A stretch of 64,000 nucleotides of DNA, from the NCBI RefSeq assembly GCF_018691265.1, contig NW_024881278.1:9548001-9612000 (forward strand), written 5' to 3'. The DNA comes from Tyto alba. Lineage: Eukaryota; Chordata; Aves; Strigiformes; Tytonidae. Shown piece after piece: positions 36,703-48,500 of the stretch; the first letter of the stretch is position 1; each line of letters starts with the position of its first letter. Below the pieces are notes generated by a model. The model saw only the letters and a program-made list of their open reading frames with translations, was not told where the DNA came from and made no database searches. The position numbers and the translations under genes were made by a program.

Positions 36703-37189
36703 CCTGAAGGGCACAGAGCAATTGTCAGCTGAGACCTACTATTTTTGTTTCATTCAGATATATTAAATTGCCTGTTTTATGCAGATGCCTGGGAAGAGTT
36801 ACTCTTTATTTGTTGCTAAATGTTATGTTTGTTTCTGAGTCAAAATAATTTTTGTAAACTCAGTCATAGGTTTGGAATAAGATAGTTGCAGGCTTGAAAG
36901 CTGCAATGTTTGGAGGAATCTGGTGCTTAGCTTGCTCTCCAAATCCCTTCTATATCCCTTCAAAAAGCCGAACATCTAGGGAGAGTTTCATATATGCAAG
37001 TTATGCTTAACTAGTTGTTGTTTGTGGGTTTTGTTTTTTTTTTTAAAAAAAACAACTAACACCAGAAAATATGAGTAGAAAACAATCTCTCTTTTTGGCT
37101 TTGGAAATCTACCCTGTAAGCAGTTAAGAACAGCAGCCTCTTAAATAGGCCTTTTCTCAGTAGGTCCTGAAATGAGATGAAGAAAAGTT

Positions 37190-37260
37190 TGTAATCTTTT
37201 TTAGGTAGAGAAACTGAGGCAGTACAACTTCTTCACCTGCCAGTTGCATCTATTGCTGGC
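37190..37260 (-). mobile_element. MIR-type SINE fragment, antisense (decayed)
   Basis: The run taatctttttta, gtagagaaactgaggcag and acttcttcacctgcc follows the reverse complement of the MIR/L2 landmark block (ttatccccattttacagatgaggaaactgaggcacag, then aacttgccc). The landmarks come in the same order with similar spacing. Short and diverged, so moderate confidence. Confidence 0.38.
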
Positions 37261-37264
37261 TGCC

Positions 37265-38764
37265 GGGCTGAGGGACACGGTGACAGTAGCTATAAGTCAC
37301 TATATGTGACTATCATAAGGGAACTAGCCTGTACATTGGGCCCTGCAAACGAGTGCTCACTGTCAGTAAATTATTTTTATATTCACAGTTCCAACTAAAA
37401 ATAAAATAATGAAAGTCAACCCCTCAATACTGAGAAATGATGGGACTGCTTAACTGTGATATGCTTCTGGTTTTACTGGGGAATGGCTACACTGAAATCT
37501 TCTAGGTTACATGTGTGTGAAATTATATTAATGCAGTGGTGAGTCAGCCCTTAAAATAAATAATTTTTTGGGGAAAAACCAGAGTGTATCTTAGGGTTTG
37601 GCAATGGGTTCCTTGGGAATGGTGGAAGCATTAGCATTATTTTATTATTATAGATCTTGTAGAGGTGCTTTTCACTGGTGTTTCAGAGTAAAAGTGTTCT
37701 GTAAAGTGCTTACACAGACAACTAATATTGATTATAATCAAAGTATCTCATTTGAAGTTGATTTAAGGCATGCCAAATATAACAAGAGGCTGTTAGTCTG
37801 TGATTGATACACATTTTTCAATGGCTAATGTTGGCCTATAGCTGTTTAAGAAATTGCTCTTATAAACAGAGTGCATAAGCATTTTATATGACCCATGGCC
37901 TCATTCTAGATAACTTGGTATTATTAATTTATGGTTGTTTAAATTTTGTAATAATGGAAATAAAGCTGTGTTGGATCTAATACACGAGCATCTTGTGAGT
38001 GGACAGGTCTATTGTTTATATGTATGAAGGTATTGGTATATTTTTAATTGCACTTCATACATCTTCTGAACTAATGCCCTGCATATGTATGTAAATGTAA
38101 AAGCCCAGTGGAGGTTGTGCTTAAAACTGCTAGGTAGACAGATAAGGATTTCAACATTTAATTCTATAGAAGATGCCCCTCAAACGTAATTAAATCTCAT
38201 CTCTCTTACTTGCAGACAAATGAATAATTCATGGAGTTTAGGCATAATCAGGTTACATGCTTTCTGAAATTCTCAGATGATGTGCAAAGGTTAATGTTTA
38301 TATTAAAAAAAGAAAAGCTTGGGTGGCTGTATCTCCAACATGAAAATTCAGGTTGCCTAGGATACCATATTAAAGGGGCAGAAAGGTTCAGGATATGTAT
38401 ACATCCTCTTTACACAGTCAAACACATCCTAGTATTTATTTAATCCAATAGATGTATAGATTTTTGTCTGAATAACTCATTATTTTCTCTTGAAAAACAA
38501 GACATACAGTGAGGGGAAAGGGCTGGGGCTGGGGAGGGGAGGCTGAAGGGAAAAGTGACAGGAAATTGGAACTGAAAAACTGAGAAATGGCAAACACCCA
38601 AGAAGACAGAAGGAGAAAGAAAGAGAAAATAAGGCTGGGAGGAGCAGCAGATGCCTGGCAGGTTTAGCGAATCCTGATGTAGATAAAGAGGAATTAAACT
38701 GATCAGCCAGTTGTATACACGTAGGGAACAGGAATTACAAGGGCTGACGGTGATTTATATTTCT
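37265..38764. other. AT-rich stretch leading to the CpG island
   Basis: No gene supported. An AATAAA at 37959-37964 stands alone. A strong acceptor-like run (atctctcttacttgcag, ending 38216) precedes a 70-codon ATG frame (38231-38443), but the ATG context is weak and no donor is seen. A purine-rich run (about 38508-38650, gagggg, gaagacagaaggagaaagaaagag) borders the island. Confidence 0.4.
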
Positions 38765-38834
38765 CCCCGGGTGCAGCCAGGAGTACCAGCCAGATGTTTT
38801 GGCAGGGCTGCGGTGGATTTCGCCGCTGCATCCC

Positions 38835-38863
38835 GGGGCGGGGTGGGGGTGCGGGTGGGGGGG
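38835..38863 (+). promoter_or_regulatory. Canonical G-quadruplex motif in the CpG island
   Basis: Five G-runs (4, 4, 5, 3 and 7) separated by loops of C, T, TGC and T. This meets the usual G3+ N1-7 rule several times over. Such motifs are common near promoters. Folding is predicted, not shown. Confidence 0.6.
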
Positions 38864-39014
38864 TCCCCGGCCGCATCCCGGGGGGGCCGGGGCGGCTCGG
38901 CCGGGGCCCGCGGCAGCTTGGGGGAGCTCTTGGCACGCCGGAGAGCCCAGAGCCAGCGGGGCCAGTCGCCGGCTTGGAGCGAGAGGTGGCAGGGAGGGAG
39001 GTGGTGGTGGTGAT

Positions 39015-39030
39015 GGGGGGGGGGGGGGGG
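39015..39030 (+). repeat. Homopolymer G16
   Basis: Sixteen consecutive G, followed by CGGGCG. It sits in the downstream half of the CpG island. Its exact length is the kind of detail that sequencing and assembly often get wrong. Confidence 0.75.
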
Positions 39031-39199
39031 CGGGCGTGTACCCGACCGTTACCAGATACTACAGCAGCCCCCGCGGGCTCCGATGCAGCCCCGCAGCCAG
39101 AAACTGCCGCCCGATCCTCCTGTGCCCTGGAGCATCTTCACCCGGGCTCTCCGCTGCGCCCTGTTTCACCCAGCGTCTTGGCTTCCGTTTGTTCTTCTT

Positions 39200-42100
39200 G
39201 CTGCTCTTGGAAAACACGCACTTCAGGAACCCTTTCCCACCACGGATTGAATTTTTGAAAATATTTAAGCGAGTCCCCAGTGAAAACAAAATCCATGAGT
39301 TTGCTCAGCTAAACAACAAATAGATATTTCTTCTATTAGTAATGCATAATAAACATAAAAGAAACTGTTCTTTTTGTTCCAGTGTGTATCATCTCTGGGA
39401 TACCTACTTGAAATAGCAGCATGTTTAGTATCTTAACAGAGGGGAAAATGGGCTTTGCAATAGTAAGTCTCAGCACATAGCTCAAACAGCTGTTGCCATG
39501 CGTGTTATGAAAATCCCAGTTTTCTTTAACATGCCATGTTAATTTGCAGTTGTCCAGCAGCTGTACCATGAGAAACACCAGTGCAGCCCAGTCTGGAATC
39601 TTAGCCTGAAATTAATCTGGTGTTGTTCGTGTGCAAGAACATACAGGCATTAATCCCCAGAGGGGGTGATGTTCAGGCTTTCCCACACACTAGCTATTGA
39701 GGGCTCCCTGTTCTGTGTGCAGAAGTTGAGTGCCAACATAGCATCCTTCCTTCTTCTGTCATCAAACAGGCCAGAAGCAAAGAGAGGTTGCAACTGAGAA
39801 TGCTTTTAACAATCCAGTCACCAATACAGTTTTATATAAATAATTCTTTTGGGGCTGCCTTCATCAATGTTAGGTGTGTCACCATCTTCTGTTCTAAACA
39901 TTTTTAGGATAGTCTTTATTCCTGCACACAGACTCTTGCAGATTGAACTTGGCAACATCCAGCTGTCCACACAGGGCTTCTCACAATGTTCAGAGCTGCA
40001 TCTGCATTTCATATATTTGCCCAAGTCAGCTGAGCTACACAGTGAGGAGCACTGTCATCCAGGGTCTGTCTTGATTTTCGTGCAATGCATCTGTACTGGT
40101 TCAGTCCATCTTTGACAGCTTCTTATTGAAAGCTGGTGTCTCAAACTCTCCTTCTGACTGGATAATTTATTGGGTGTATGTTTGGATAACAAGAGCTTCA
40201 GAAAGGACACATGCTGGCTTTATAGTTTGGTGACTTAATTATTCCGATAAGGTTTTTCATTTCTTATGTCTCTTGAACTACTTTTGGGTAACCTAAAACA
40301 TCCTGTTTCCTATCAGTCTGAGCCTTTTTGAGACCAGATTCTTGAGCATGTATTGCTGTTTGGAATAAAGCTTACTCTTTTCCCCATGACTGAGCGAAGT
40401 TTTGTGAATGTTCAATGTAATGCTGAAATGCAATAAATGTATTTGTCATGGGCTTTGTTTTTCTGTTTGCTGGATGGGTGTTTCATGTCAGACAAACACA
40501 AAATACTGCATTTGCTAGACACATGGCAGAATGCTTCTCTGACGTGAACCATCCACATTAACATCATAGTTGTTTCCTTCTGATACAAAGCCACCATACT
40601 TACCAAACCCAGTCCTTGGACTTTTATCTTTTGCATATTGTAGATTTCTATAAATGTATGGTTTTGGTTTGGTTTTAAGTTCAAAATACCCAGGATGCCA
40701 CTAAAGTGGACCCTACCCATCCTCTGAAATCACGGGCCTGAGGCTTGAGGCAGACCCTGAGAAAGACTGAGTATTGGCGAATCAGGTTGAATGCTGCTCC
40801 CATTTCTATGAAGCTTACTTGAATGACTTGTCATGGTGACCACAGAAACCACAGCCCACGTACTCTCTTTCCCACTTTACACTGCACTGTGTAACACTGA
40901 AACATGATAAATGCCTTGTTATACCTTGTTTGTGATGTTATCGTTTTCCCTTCTGGGAGGGCTCACAGCAGCCAGCCCCAAAAGTCGTTTGATCGCTGAC
41001 GGTGTTGTGGCGGGGGTGTTTGTGCAGAGCCCTTTGTCCCATGGGAGGGTGTTCGGAGCACTTGCCCGTGCTGTGAGGGAGCTGCTGCTGTGTTGGTTGC
41101 TGTACGTAGTGGAGGGCTGTGAAATTGTGGGGTCCCTCAGCCTGGATGCTCCTCAGGGTGTTGTGAGGGTTCTGGAGCTCCACTGTGTTCTAAGGAGCTG
41201 TGCTGGAAATGTCTGTCCCTCTTCACAGTCTAATTTAATTAGACAGGAAAATAGCAGTAGGGGCTGTTTGTTTGTTTTTTTAATTTAAAAAACCCCCAGC
41301 ATCTCCCCACCCCTCTTCCCCAAACCACCTCAAAACCAAAAGGATTTTATGAAAGGAGAAACAAGAGTTAAATGGCATCTTAAATGCAGTGAGTTTCAGG
41401 CTTTTTTAGATGTTGGTGTTTTATGATAGGGCAGCATTAGAACTGAAATCCTTCCTCCAGAAAGGTGAACCTAGACTATTTAGTGCATTGCTCACTGTTG
41501 CTAAATCAGGTGGGTGTCAGTCATGGGTGTGGAAGTTGTTGCATTACGTCAATTGAGCAATGCTAGTGTCTCATCCAGATTGCTTTCATTTTGTACATCT
41601 GTCTGCCTGTGCCTGGACATTCTCAGTCACCTCTTCCTGTAGAGTTTGGTGTGGTCCTTCTAAGAGTGTGTTTATTGTTATTAGTGACTCTTCTGACCAA
41701 GTGGAAATTCTGTGTTTCAATGGCCTGGTGCCTTACTGTCACTGCTTTTCCATGACTAACTGAATCCTTGTCCTGGCACAGGTCAGTGGCTGTAATGAAT
41801 AAGGTGTATAAGGTGTTAGGTTGTTGAGTATCCCATGCTATTGCAAGAAATCATTTATTGCCTTGCATCTGTACTGTTATTGCCTTCTACAGCATAAGTG
41901 AAACCATAGGGAAGGCTGGAGATCAAAACTTCCTTTCCCATTATGTGTACACTGAATAACATTAGCCTAATATCTTCCACAAATTGGAGAAATTACCTCA
42001 AAAGAAAATATGTAATCTGTTCATATGGGCATATGATAAGGTTATGACAGTTGAAAGAACTGAAAGCTTCCCTCCAGTAGCTTAGCTTTCAGATCAGTAG

Positions 42101-42689
42101 ATGTACTATAAATGAGCACATCATCAGGGAACATATTTTCACTCTCTTTCTGGAAAGCAGTGTTAAATTTCTATTTTGTATCAAATTTTTCTGACTGGCA
42201 GAAAATAAATTTCTTCGCTTAGAAAACAAACACATATCCACTATGAAATTATGTTACGAGGGTCCAAGATGAAAACACCTTTGAAGGATAAATTAATTTA
42301 AGCTTCCTAATTGGATTTTTCCATTTCAATCCCATTTCTTAGAAAGGCATGTCGCAAATACACCTTTGGGTGCTGTTACGGGATGGAGTAGCTGGTGTCT
42401 GGCAGGAAAGGGGATGGAGGAATGAAAGCAAAGGTTAAGGCTGCAAAGCCAGGAATGCTGAAGAGGAAACTTGTCTTCACAGTCCTCATGTGTTGTGAAA
42501 TTTTCTCCTACTAGTTGCAGTTTAATGCAAACATTCGTCCTGTTCAATTGAATGAGTAATTACTTAATATTCCTTTTTATTTTCCTCATTCAGTTGTGTT
42601 TCAAGGCTTTTCTTTATTGCATGTCTGTGCCCTGGTGAAAATAAGTTTTCATGGTACCTTAAGATGCTGGAGGAAGACTTGCACAAATG
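39200..42689. other. Gene-free stretch downstream of the CpG island
   Basis: No gene can be tied to the island here. The one notable frame is an ATG-started 125-codon frame at 40911-41288 (plus strand), entered separately. AATAAA sites at several points are isolated. Confidence 0.45.
40911..41288 (+). CDS. Hypothetical 125-residue open frame with signal-peptide-like start
   Basis: It begins with a true ATG and runs to TAA at 41286-41288. The first 20 residues, MPCYTLFVMLSFSLLGGLTA, resemble a secretory signal peptide: short polar start, hydrophobic core and small residues near a possible cleavage site. The rest is rich in valine, leucine, cysteine and serine, has no recognised domain, and ends in a low-complexity hydrophobic run from a T-rich tract. 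The region is somewhat GC-rich with a few CpGs. No promoter, splice signal or poly(A) signal is clearly linked to it, and a minus-strand frame (40938-41183) is open over the same bases. Probably chance. Confidence 0.12.
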   Translation: MPCYTLFVMLSFSLLGGLTAASPKSRLIADGVVAGVFVQSPLSHGRVFGALARAVRELLLCWLLYVVEGCEIVGSLSLDAPQGVVRVLELHCVLRSCAGNVCPSSQSNLIRQENSSRGCLFVFLI

Positions 42690-42785
42690 TTATTGCATGC
42701 ATCTTCACTGAAACCCTGTGAAACAGCACAGTCCTGTTTTACATACAGGAGACTCAGAGGCTGTCATTATTTGCTAGGTTAGAGT
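42690..42785 (-). mobile_element. MIR/L2-type fragment, antisense (decayed)
   Basis: The order gaaaccctgtga (42710-42721), gttttacatacaggagactc (42736-42755), agaggct and ctaggtta follows the reverse complement of the MIR/L2 block (aaccctatgaggtag, attttacagatgaggaaactgaggc, gagaggttaag). Landmarks are collinear over about 95 bases. MIR elements are very old tRNA-derived SINEs found across amniotes. Confidence 0.48.
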
Positions 42786-42789
42786 GCTG

Positions 42790-45529
42790 AGATTTATATG
42801 TCTAGAGTATAATAAGTCTGAAATTAAGCTGAAAGCTTAGCACCTAGCAAATGTGAGTGTTCAACCATTACTCTGCCATGTGGACATCTAGACAGGTGTC
42901 AGATGAATGTCCTTCCCTATTCATTAAACAGTTTGAGTTTAGCTAACAAGATATGATAGAGCAACTCCTCAGCTATGCAAGAACCTTGCTGAAAAAGAGA
43001 TATTGACGTAATAAGAGCTGTGTTGTCATGCATATGCACCTAAGGGGCTTTGTCGTCTTTTAATGCTAGGCCTAAGCTCAGATTTTGATTTAATTTAAGA
43101 CTTCTGATCTGGAATGAATTTCAAAAATTTAAAAGAAAAAAAAAAAAAATAAAATCCCCAAACCAAAATAACAGAAAAACTGTGGTGGGTCAGGAGGTTC
43201 TTGCCCCTATGGTCATATAGTAACTGAAGAGCTATTTGAACAACAAAAAAATGGTAATGATATTGAATCACTATATTTGACTCCAACCTAGAGGAAGATA
43301 AAATACACTCCCTTCCTGCCAGTGGGTTTCTTATTAATTTATTCCCAGCAAAAGAAAGTAGGGACTTGGTGGTCCTAAATTCAGCTGCAGACTTTGGAAA
43401 AGAGTATGTCTGAGCTGTTAGACCCTCCTAATATCATGAGCTGCCTCTCTTCTGCATCCTGTCTCCTGCAGTCCTCCAGGGGATGGGCTTTCCACTTCTG
43501 TGTTTCCACATGCCACCTGGCATGGATCTCCCCCATCTGAAGTTGCCCTTGGTGTGTTTGCTCAGTTTGTCTCCCTGGCAAAAGTGTCCTTGCAGTCTTC
43601 CCAAGGAGCTCACATCCACCAGTGTTCCTGTATGTCCCTGAGAGAAGCTGCTCCCTCCTTTGGCTTGTGCTATGCATTCACATCTGTCCCACCTTGACAG
43701 CCTGGAGCACCCACCTTCCTGCTGTCCCCAGCTGCAGCCACCAACCCTTTGCCTACATACACCCCTTGGTGTTGGGATATGTGACCATGAGCTTTGGCAT
43801 ATGAGGTGTTTGTGAAAGATTCTGCCACACTTCTGCCCCAATAATATGTGTAAAATAACACTTGTAAATGGAACAGGATCGTGTGTGTTTGAAGGGGACT
43901 GGTTCTGGAGTTTGACATAGGCAGAGAGAACTGTCTGTTCTCATCTGAAAGGAGGGAAAGGACAACCATGGTCAAATCTGAATGAGAACAGCCCAGGAGA
44001 GACTAAGAACACTGAAGTTAGGGGAGAGACTACACCAAGTGCTGTAGGGGTAGTGAAATGTAAAGAGAAAGATGTTGGGCATTTCGGCCCAAGGAAGTAC
44101 GGTGAGGGTGTTGCAGCCACATGAATGCTTCTTTTCTTGAAAGAGTAACCCAAGCCTGGGTCTTGGACTGAGGTTCTTGGATGAACCCCTTTGTAGTTTA
44201 GCTTTGGAGGGAGCTGGAAATGATGTGGCAGCTGTGACCACTGTTTATATTCTGTTCGTAGCTGAATTTCACTGGTACTGGTAGGCCAGCCCGCTGGTTG
44301 CACCAGACTGTCCTCACAGTGGCTTAGACGTGAAGTAACTCCTAATGTCCTAGCAGCTAAGGGAAGGGACCCGAGTACCTTAGTGTAGCACATGGAATTT
44401 TGTACTCTTCACATACACTGCCACAAAGCCAAATTCAGGTTGCTCTCACTCCTCAGAGAAATCCCAGGATCTCGTAAGCACAGCACTGCCTCCAGGACAC
44501 GGTGGCATCATTTGCAGTGTCCGGCACATTGGATTCATATCTCATGGGTTTGATACTTTTTTTTCCTCATTTTTTAATTAATGCATCACTAGGGAGATGC
44601 TGCCCTTTTCTGTCTTTAGGGGCTGGTTTGTAACAAACTGTCTTTGATTCTATGTCTATTTTTAACACCAGATGTGCTGCATGTTTGTGAAACCCAATAA
44701 AAGAATTACTTATTGCCTGCAGACCAAGGTACTATAAAATAAAATCTTTGCTTTTCTGCATTGTATACGAGATGCTTGTAAAAATCCATGTCTGCTTTTA
44801 ATTTTTTTTAGCTCTCTTCAAATGCTGAAGTGAAATTTATGAGTATATTTTAAACTAGAGATCCACTGAAGCCTGAACCTATTTGTCCTGTTAAGGAATG
44901 TGATTAAAACTCTTCCCATCTAAACTGCTTTTGAGATTTTTAGATGTGCTGAATTCACTTAGGGAAGGGGACTGTGCTCTGCTTTCAGTGTATCTGTCAT
45001 TCTGTCCTATCTATTTTTCAATGAAAGGGCGTCTTGCACTTTGCTGGAATTGTGAGGGAGAGGCAGAGCTGGTTTTGAGCCTGAAAACTTGGGCAGCTCA
45101 TGTTAGAGGCAGATGTTCTCCTCTGCAGGGGATAGGGAGGAACTGAGGAGGGGAGAGAGGGTGCTGTGGAGGGCAATTCAGAGCAAGACTCCAGCTTAGA
45201 AATGCCAAATCATGCACTGGAAGAGCTTTTTATTCTCTCTTCTCTCCCACTCCCTTGGAAACTTTCCCTGGCTCCTTTATTTCACTGGGGTGCTTGCAAT
45301 AGTTTTCTTCCAAATCCCATGGAAAGAACTTGTGGTATTTCTGTGTGGCAGCACTTGAATTCTCAGGCCTTCTCTCTGTCTTTCTGGATTGAAGTTCGTC
45401 ATCACATCACACCAACATGTTAGACTGTGCTCTTTTTTTACTCTACAAATGTCTGTTCACAGCACTGAACTATTATGATGGTTTCTGGGCAATAATATTG
45501 TGAAAGGTTATGAAAAAGATCTAGATTGA
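42790..45529. other. Gene-free stretch, several overlapping open frames
   Basis: A14 at 43136-43149. Between 43380 and 44393 the minus strand holds open frames of 98, 135, 101 and 150 codons in different frames, several overlapping each other and one plus-strand frame. None shows a domain, and together they look like stop-poor DNA rather than a gene. Confidence 0.45.
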
Positions 45530-45551
45530 TTTTTTTTTTTTTTTTTTTTTT
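45530..45551. repeat. Homopolymer T22
   Basis: The longest homopolymer in the window. Read on the minus strand it would be an A22 tail, but no AATAAA lies just before it and no clear target-site duplication was found. Confidence 0.8.
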
Positions 45552-48500
45552 CCTCTGAACCCCTGTGTCTGGCTTCCCGATCCAACAATGCTGGGTTCTG
45601 GCCACAGAAAGGGCATATACCACTGGGGGCAGACATCTCTTCCTGCTCAACCTTTGTGATTGCATTGCCTGTAGCCTGAATTTTATCTCATTTCAGGGGT
45701 TCTCAAAGATGATTTTAGTATCTCTTGGTTAGTATTTGAATTTAGGTGCATTATACGCGAAATAAGATGTCTATATATGAAAAGGTATTAAATTTCTCAG
45801 TATGTAATCCAAGGAAGGAAGAAGGCATGGTTCACAGGGGTCTGATGGAAACAAAGTGATTCTGATAACCCCACAGTAAGTGCATGGGCAAAGCTTAGGC
45901 ATGTATAATGGCTCCTTGATGTGAGCTCATCTGATGTGAACTTAGAACCTCCAGAGCTTCCCTGCATTGCCTGTTTCATGTTTGAACCTCTGTGTCTTCA
46001 CTAGTTGATTTATTTTGGCCATGGCAATTAAATATGTGAGCAAAAACATACAGCAAGGCTTGTGTGTATTGATAAGAGAATTCAAGTCATCTGTGATTAA
46101 AAGAAAGAATATGGGATGGATGTTTGATGCCTACCAAGTCCCTGAGTTAGGCAGGACAAGAGGAACAAAAACCTTCTGTAGCATGCCCAGAAAAATGTGT
46201 AATTCTGAGTCCATGCAGATGCCAACAATACCTGTGAGGAAGAATTGTTTGAACTGAAGGTATGATTTACTGCTGAAGGATCTGAGGCCAGATTTAATAC
46301 AGACTAATGTCTTTCAGGTATGGTGGCTGCTGACTGGCCTGGGAGAGCAGAGCAGGCAGACCTGGAGACAGGCGTGGTGCTAATAGCACGGAGCTGATGG
46401 CCCATGGCATCCCACTGTTTTCTTATGGTGATCATTTTTCTCCCTTCTATCATGACACTACTTCGCCAGCGAATGACTTTTCATAGTCTTTAAGCAGCTG
46501 GACCACCTGTGTTTGAAATGAAAGACAGAAAAACACATTAGAAGCTGCTTATTGGGGGAGAAGAACTTGCAAGGTGAAGGCTTGGCTTTCACTGGACACA
46601 AGAAGGTAGAGTTGTTGATGTGAGGAAGCTGGACGTTAAAATAGGCTGTTGCTGCTGTGCAAAGCTGATGGGATGAGGAAAATGAGAACAAGCAAGGGTG
46701 ATGTTAGGTACGACCTAGTGAGGATAAAAGATCGTTGCTTAGTACTGCTGAGTAGTGGCTGGGGAGATGGGAGAGATGGATTTGGGTGATGCTACAGGTA
46801 AAGCCTGTGCACCTCTTTGAAGCTGGGCCCAGCTACCGGTTTTAGCATAACCAGTTGCAGAGGTCACAGCTGTCTTCCTGTGTTGGCTTCTCATGATTGC
46901 TCTGCTGTACAGCATAAGAGATGCTTAAAGAGAGAATTTGTTGTAAGCTCTTGCAGGAGGTGGCCTGCTGCATACAAAATGTATGTGTAAAACCTACAAA
47001 TTACAATTTAGTGGTGAAGTGTTGTCATTGCCTCTAATGAGTTGACATTAAATAGTGGAAACACTATACGCACCTTGTGTAGGAAGAAGGTGATATTCCA
47101 GGGTGTGCTGTGTGTTAAAGGTTGGCAAATAATGGCTTTGCAGAGCTGATCTGTGTACTGCAGTTAAGGCTGTAAGAAGCAGGTATGTTTTGTGTGTGAT
47201 AGACATACATACTCTAGAAGAGCAGGGATGCAGATTAACTTTGGGGGGTCATTTATTAAAGAAACATTAGTTTTCCCCTGCTAATAGTATTTTTGAAAGT
47301 GGATAAATAAGCCAGTGGCAAAACCATGTTCTGCTTATGATTTGAGAGGAGATGACTAAGCATGTGCATGAATCAAAGCTTTATTCCAGACTTGAAAGCA
47401 ATTTGAATTTGGTATACAATAAGCATTGTCCTTACAGTCTTCATACACAGAAGCCTGTGACACTGGAGCAGGACCTATCTGGTAGATATTATGGGGCTAG
47501 AAATAGCTTTTTGTTCTTTAGTTGTAAAGAATTTACAATGTGGTTCACTTAAGGCTATGAAATATTAAGATTCATTTCTTGATGTATTAAATCAATATCC
47601 TGTACAAAAATTCAAGAGTGTTCAAAAACAACAAACCACCCAAAAATCTGACTCTGTGAAATTAAGAGGACCACTGGACAAAGGTGGAGACACTAAAGCA
47701 GTCTTGTGTGAAAGCTGTGTTGTCTCTCTGCTCATGGTATATTTTGTGTGGTTTTTGTCAGTGTGCTGGTTTAGGGAGCCTGTGTTGTGGATTTGTAAAT
47801 ACAAGAAGCATAGTTTTACCTGGCAAAAAGCTCCATTAAAAATCTTCTCATTGGTATCCAGGATAGCTGGATGTAAAACCCTGAGACAATTTTTTCTGTT
47901 CACAAACAAGAGAAGCAGACGTTAAATTGGCATGTTATTTGTTTGCATTATCTAGGGTCTCTGAAGCAATTACTTTTGCATATGTTAGTGAGTCTGGAAG
48001 TCTTTCAGTTTGCATATTTACAGGGTAGAGACAATAGCCGCAAGGTCTGATCCTTGAAGCAGCCGAATTAGTACAAGATTGACAAGAACAGGTCTCTGCT
48101 GATATCTATAGTGAGCACAATTACCAGGTGTGGATTTTTTTTATCATTAAAAGATACTTTACTTACAGTGATGGCCCTTTAACCTCATTTATCTGGCAAT
48201 AAGGCTTGTGCATAAGTGTTGTCTATTGCAGCCTCTAGAATATGATATTAATTTCACTGGGGTAGTTTCGAAGCCTAGGCTGGTAATACTTTGTTATAAC
48301 TACAGTGACATTTTTCACTTTGGTCCAAAGATTGTTCTGGCTATTTTCTCTGCACAAAAAAAGTTTTATTTTTATAAGTGGCTGATAAAGTAGATACTGC
48401 ATTTGGATGATTACATGTGTATGATCCAGAAGCTCTCCTCCTGCCTACCCTCAATTCTTCATTGCAGTACATGGCAGGTAGAGCCAGTGGAGGTAGTCCT

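Larger units (their letters stand above)
29306..37184. other. Gene-free stretch with simple tracts
   Basis: No supported gene. T17 lies at 31690-31706, T14 at 34807-34820, and T11 with A8 at 37034-37052. A perfect 12-bp tandem pair (CAGCTGTCCCCA at 36679-36690 and 36691-36702) is present. Overlapping open frames at 32257-33024 and 30657-31168 look like chance. Confidence 0.5.
38765..39195. promoter_or_regulatory. CpG island, probable promoter of unknown gene and strand
   Basis: About 36 CpGs in 430 bases, with very high GC between 38820 and 38970, against a flank that is AT-rich and CpG-poor. Vertebrate CpG islands of this kind usually mark promoters. Which strand is transcribed is not clear. 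A GTAAGT donor-like site at 39463 on the plus strand and a GTAAGA site near 38205-38210 on the minus strand are both possible first-exon ends. Open frames of 100-174 codons run through the island in several frames on both strands, which is what stop-poor DNA gives, so none is called. The island also contains a 46-bp-spaced imperfect repeat (GCATCCCGGGG core at 38828 and 38873). Confidence 0.65.

Noticed and set aside
38703..39323. Five open frames of 76-174 codons through the CpG island
   Set aside because: GC-rich DNA lacks stops in most frames; products are low-complexity Gly/Arg/Pro text, and the G16 run makes the frame unreliable.
43381..44393. Minus-strand frames of 98, 135, 101 and 150 codons
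   Set aside because: They lie in different, overlapping frames with no domain and no consistent splice pattern.
45530..45700. T22 read as the A-tail of a minus-strand retrocopy
   Set aside because: No AATAAA near the tail and no target-site duplication could be found.
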